Shown: positions 4,867-6,246 of the stretch, one piece after another
How the letters are laid out: every line of letters begins with the position of its first letter
Numbering within the stretch: position 1 is the stretch's first letter
Source: Thermoproteota archaeon
Lineage (GTDB): Archaea > Thermoproteota > Methanomethylicia > Nezhaarchaeales > WYZ-LMO8
Direction of reading: 5' to 3'
Assembly: GCA_011605835.1 (NCBI GenBank)
Contig: JAAOZJ010000098.1
Span: forward strand, 1-6,246
Length of the DNA stretch: 6,246 nt
Position numbers and translations under genes: made by a program
Notes under the pieces: model-generated
What the model saw: only the letters and a program-made list of their open reading frames with translations
Databases searched by the model: none
Told to the model about the DNA's origin: nothing

Positions 4867-4879
4867 CCCGCGGGGGCTT

Positions 4880-4883
4880 AGGG
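4880..4883 (+). promoter_or_regulatory. Ribosome binding site of cimA
   Basis: AGGG is spaced seven bases from the GTG at 4891. A stronger match to the anti-Shine-Dalgarno, GGTGAT (4890-4895), overlaps the start codon itself, but no ATG, GTG or TTG follows in frame at a useful distance before the conserved EIYDTT, so it cannot decide the start. Confidence 0.45.
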
Positions 4884-4890
4884 AATATGG

Positions 4891-6246
4891 GTGATCGCCA
4901 AATCAAGGTCCGTTGAAATCTACGACACCACCCTCAGAGACGGAGCGCAGGGAATGAGGGTTACCTTCTCGCTCCAAGACAAGATAAGCCTCACGCTGAG
5001 GCTCGACGAGTTCGGTATCCCCTTCATCGAAGGGGGCTGGCCCTTCTCGAACCCGAAGGACGAGGAGTACTTCAAGGCAATAAGGGACTACCCTCTGAGG
5101 CAGGCGAAGGTCGTAGCCTTTGGGAGCACGAGGAGGAAAGGCGCTAGGCCGGAGGAGGACGAGAACCTCAACGCCATAGTCAAGTGCGACGTGGACTACG
5201 CGGCGCTCGTCGGCAAGTCTTGGATCCTCCACGTCAAGGAGGTCCTAAGGGTCAAGCCCGAAGAGAACTTAGACATGGTCTACGACTCAATAAGCTACCT
5301 GAGGGACCACGGGATAAAGGTGATATTCGACGCCGAGCACTTCTACGACGGCTACAAGGACGACCCGGAGTACGCGGTCAAGGTCCTAGAGGTTGCCCGG
5401 GAGGCGGGGGCCGAGAGAATAGTCCTCTGCGACACCAATGGAGGCACGCTGACCCACGAGTTCTACGAGATAACCAGGAAGGTGTGCGAGAAGTTCGGGG
5501 ACTGCGTGGGGGTGCACTGCCACAACGACTCGGGCTTGGCGGTGGCCAACAGCTTGATGGCCGTGGTGGCGGGGGCTGTCCACATTCAAGGGACCGTCAA
5601 CGGCATCGGGGAGAGATGTGGAAACGCGGACCTCTGCCAGATAATACCCGCCTTGGAGGTCAAGATGGGCTACAAGGCCCTGAATTCGGGCTTCAATGGC
5701 CTCCGGGGCTTGAGGGATCTATCGCTGTTCGTCTACAACTTGATCGGCATGGAGCCCAACCCCTACCAGCCCTACACTGGGCAGTACGCCTTCGCCCACA
5801 AAGCCGGAATCCACAGCGACGGGGTGATAAAGGTCTCGAGGGCCTACGAGCACATAGACCCGGAGCTCGTGGGCAACGAGAGGTTCATAGCCGTCTCCGA
5901 GATATCTGGCAGGTCCGCCATAGTCTACAAGGCCAAGAGGTTCGGCCTCAGCTTTGAGAGGAACGACTCCGTCGTGTTCAAGGCCTTGAAAATGGTCAAG
6001 GAGCTCGAGGCCTCGGGCAAGATATTTGAGGACGCCGACGGCTCGCTATACTTGCTGTTGTTAAAGGCCATGAACGCGTACAGGCCCCACTTCGAGGTAC
6101 TGTCCTGGGCCGTAACGAGCAGGGGCGGCAAGGGAGGCCTGAGGTCCCTCTGCACGGTAAAGCTGAGGGTCAAGGACAAGATCGTCACAAGCATAGCCGA
6201 GGGGCTGGGCCCAGTGCACGCGCAGGACTTGGCCCTCATGAGGGCC
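4891..6246 (+). CDS. cimA: (R)-citramalate synthase, TIGR00977/Geobacter type (3' end outside window)
   Basis: The first 452 residues of a family usually 500-540 long; the frame is open to the right edge. The enzyme condenses pyruvate with acetyl-CoA to (R)-citramalate, the first step of threonine-independent isoleucine synthesis. The TIM-barrel domain opens with EIYDTTLRDGAQ (9-20), carrying the R16-D17 pair and metal-ligand Asp of the isopropylmalate synthase/HMG-CoA lyase superfamily. VHCHND (208-213) and NGIGERCGNADL (237-248) give the metal histidines and the second signature. IEGGWPFSNPKDEEYF, VAFGSTRR and VLCDTNGGTL mark the TIGR00977 branch rather than MJ1392-type CimA or LeuA. FAHKAGIHSDG (301-311) and ELVGNERF start the linker, and the allosteric domain begins around 390. 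GTG 4891 is the only start after the in-frame TAG at 4879-4881; AGGG lies seven bases before it. A palindrome at the promoter suggests regulation. Transcribed divergently from the VIT-like operon. Confidence 0.9.
   Translation, partial: MIAKSRSVEIYDTTLRDGAQGMRVTFSLQDKISLTLRLDEFGIPFIEGGWPFSNPKDEEYFKAIRDYPLRQAKVVAFGSTRRKGARPEEDENLNAIVKCDVDYAALVGKSWILHVKEVLRVKPEENLDMVYDSISYLRDHGIKVIFDAEHFYDGYKDDPEYAVKVLEVAREAGAERIVLCDTNGGTLTHEFYEITRKVCEKFGDCVGVHCHNDSGLAVANSLMAVVAGAVHIQGTVNGIGERCGNADLCQIIPALEVKMGYKALNSGFNGLRGLRDLSLFVYNLIGMEPNPYQPYTGQYAFAHKAGIHSDGVIKVSRAYEHIDPELVGNERFIAVSEISGRSAIVYKAKRFGLSFERNDSVVFKALKMVKELEASGKIFEDADGSLYLLLLKAMNAYRPHFEVLSWAVTSRGGKGGLRSLCTVKLRVKDKIVTSIAEGLGPVHAQDLALMRA

Noticed and set aside
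5184..5957. 257-codon frame inside cimA in another phase
   Set aside because: It is rich in Arg, Gly and Pro, a typical off-frame shadow of GC-rich coding DNA; the real frame carries all CimA motifs.

Overview
The window looks like a piece of a hyperthermophilic archaeal chromosome, most likely Crenarchaeota (Desulfurococcales-like). Signs are heavy use of AGG/AGA arginine and ATA isoleucine codons, frequent GTG/TTG starts, archaeal BRE/TATA-like boxes about 25-35 bases before genes or Shine-Dalgarno sites, GGTGAT-type ribosome binding sites, and archaeal families (tetraether lipid synthase, Trm5, DUF211). A citramalate route to isoleucine fits Ignicoccus among others, but the genus is a guess.

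Left part (1-1250): the start of a minus-strand gene leaves the window at the left edge (probable glycosyltransferase). Next comes a T-rich, frameshifted and truncated plus-strand remnant of an SLC13/ArsB-type anion permease (250 to about 780), whose composition is unlike the rest of the window. Its broken 3' end abuts the stop codon of a minus-strand ribbon-helix-helix regulator (786-1019). The start region of that regulator carries a perfect 12-bp tandem duplication. About 190 bases of hairpin-rich, non-coding DNA follow.

Centre (1250-4630): a well-formed promoter drives a two-gene operon, tes (radical SAM tetraether lipid synthase) overlapping by 8 bases with a Trm5-family tRNA G37 methyltransferase. 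Facing it on the minus strand is a second operon, a VIT/CCC1-like membrane protein followed by a DUF211 protein. The two operons meet tail to tail on one CTAG that supplies both stop codons.

Right part (4572-6246): a 319-base divergent intergenic region, then a (R)-citramalate synthase of the Geobacter/TIGR00977 type, truncated by the right edge. Its promoter has a TATA box followed by a perfect 14-bp palindrome placed at the expected transcription start, a good operator candidate.

Together the intact genes cover membrane lipid maturation, tRNA anticodon-loop methylation, probable metal handling and branched-chain amino acid synthesis: mainly housekeeping, with one patch of decayed, probably foreign DNA. 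I see no CRISPR array, intact mobile element, tRNA or rRNA, and no convincing new multi-gene system. The items most worth a second look are the Trm5 active-site substitution, the cimA palindrome, the duplicated translation start of the RHH gene and the permease remnant.
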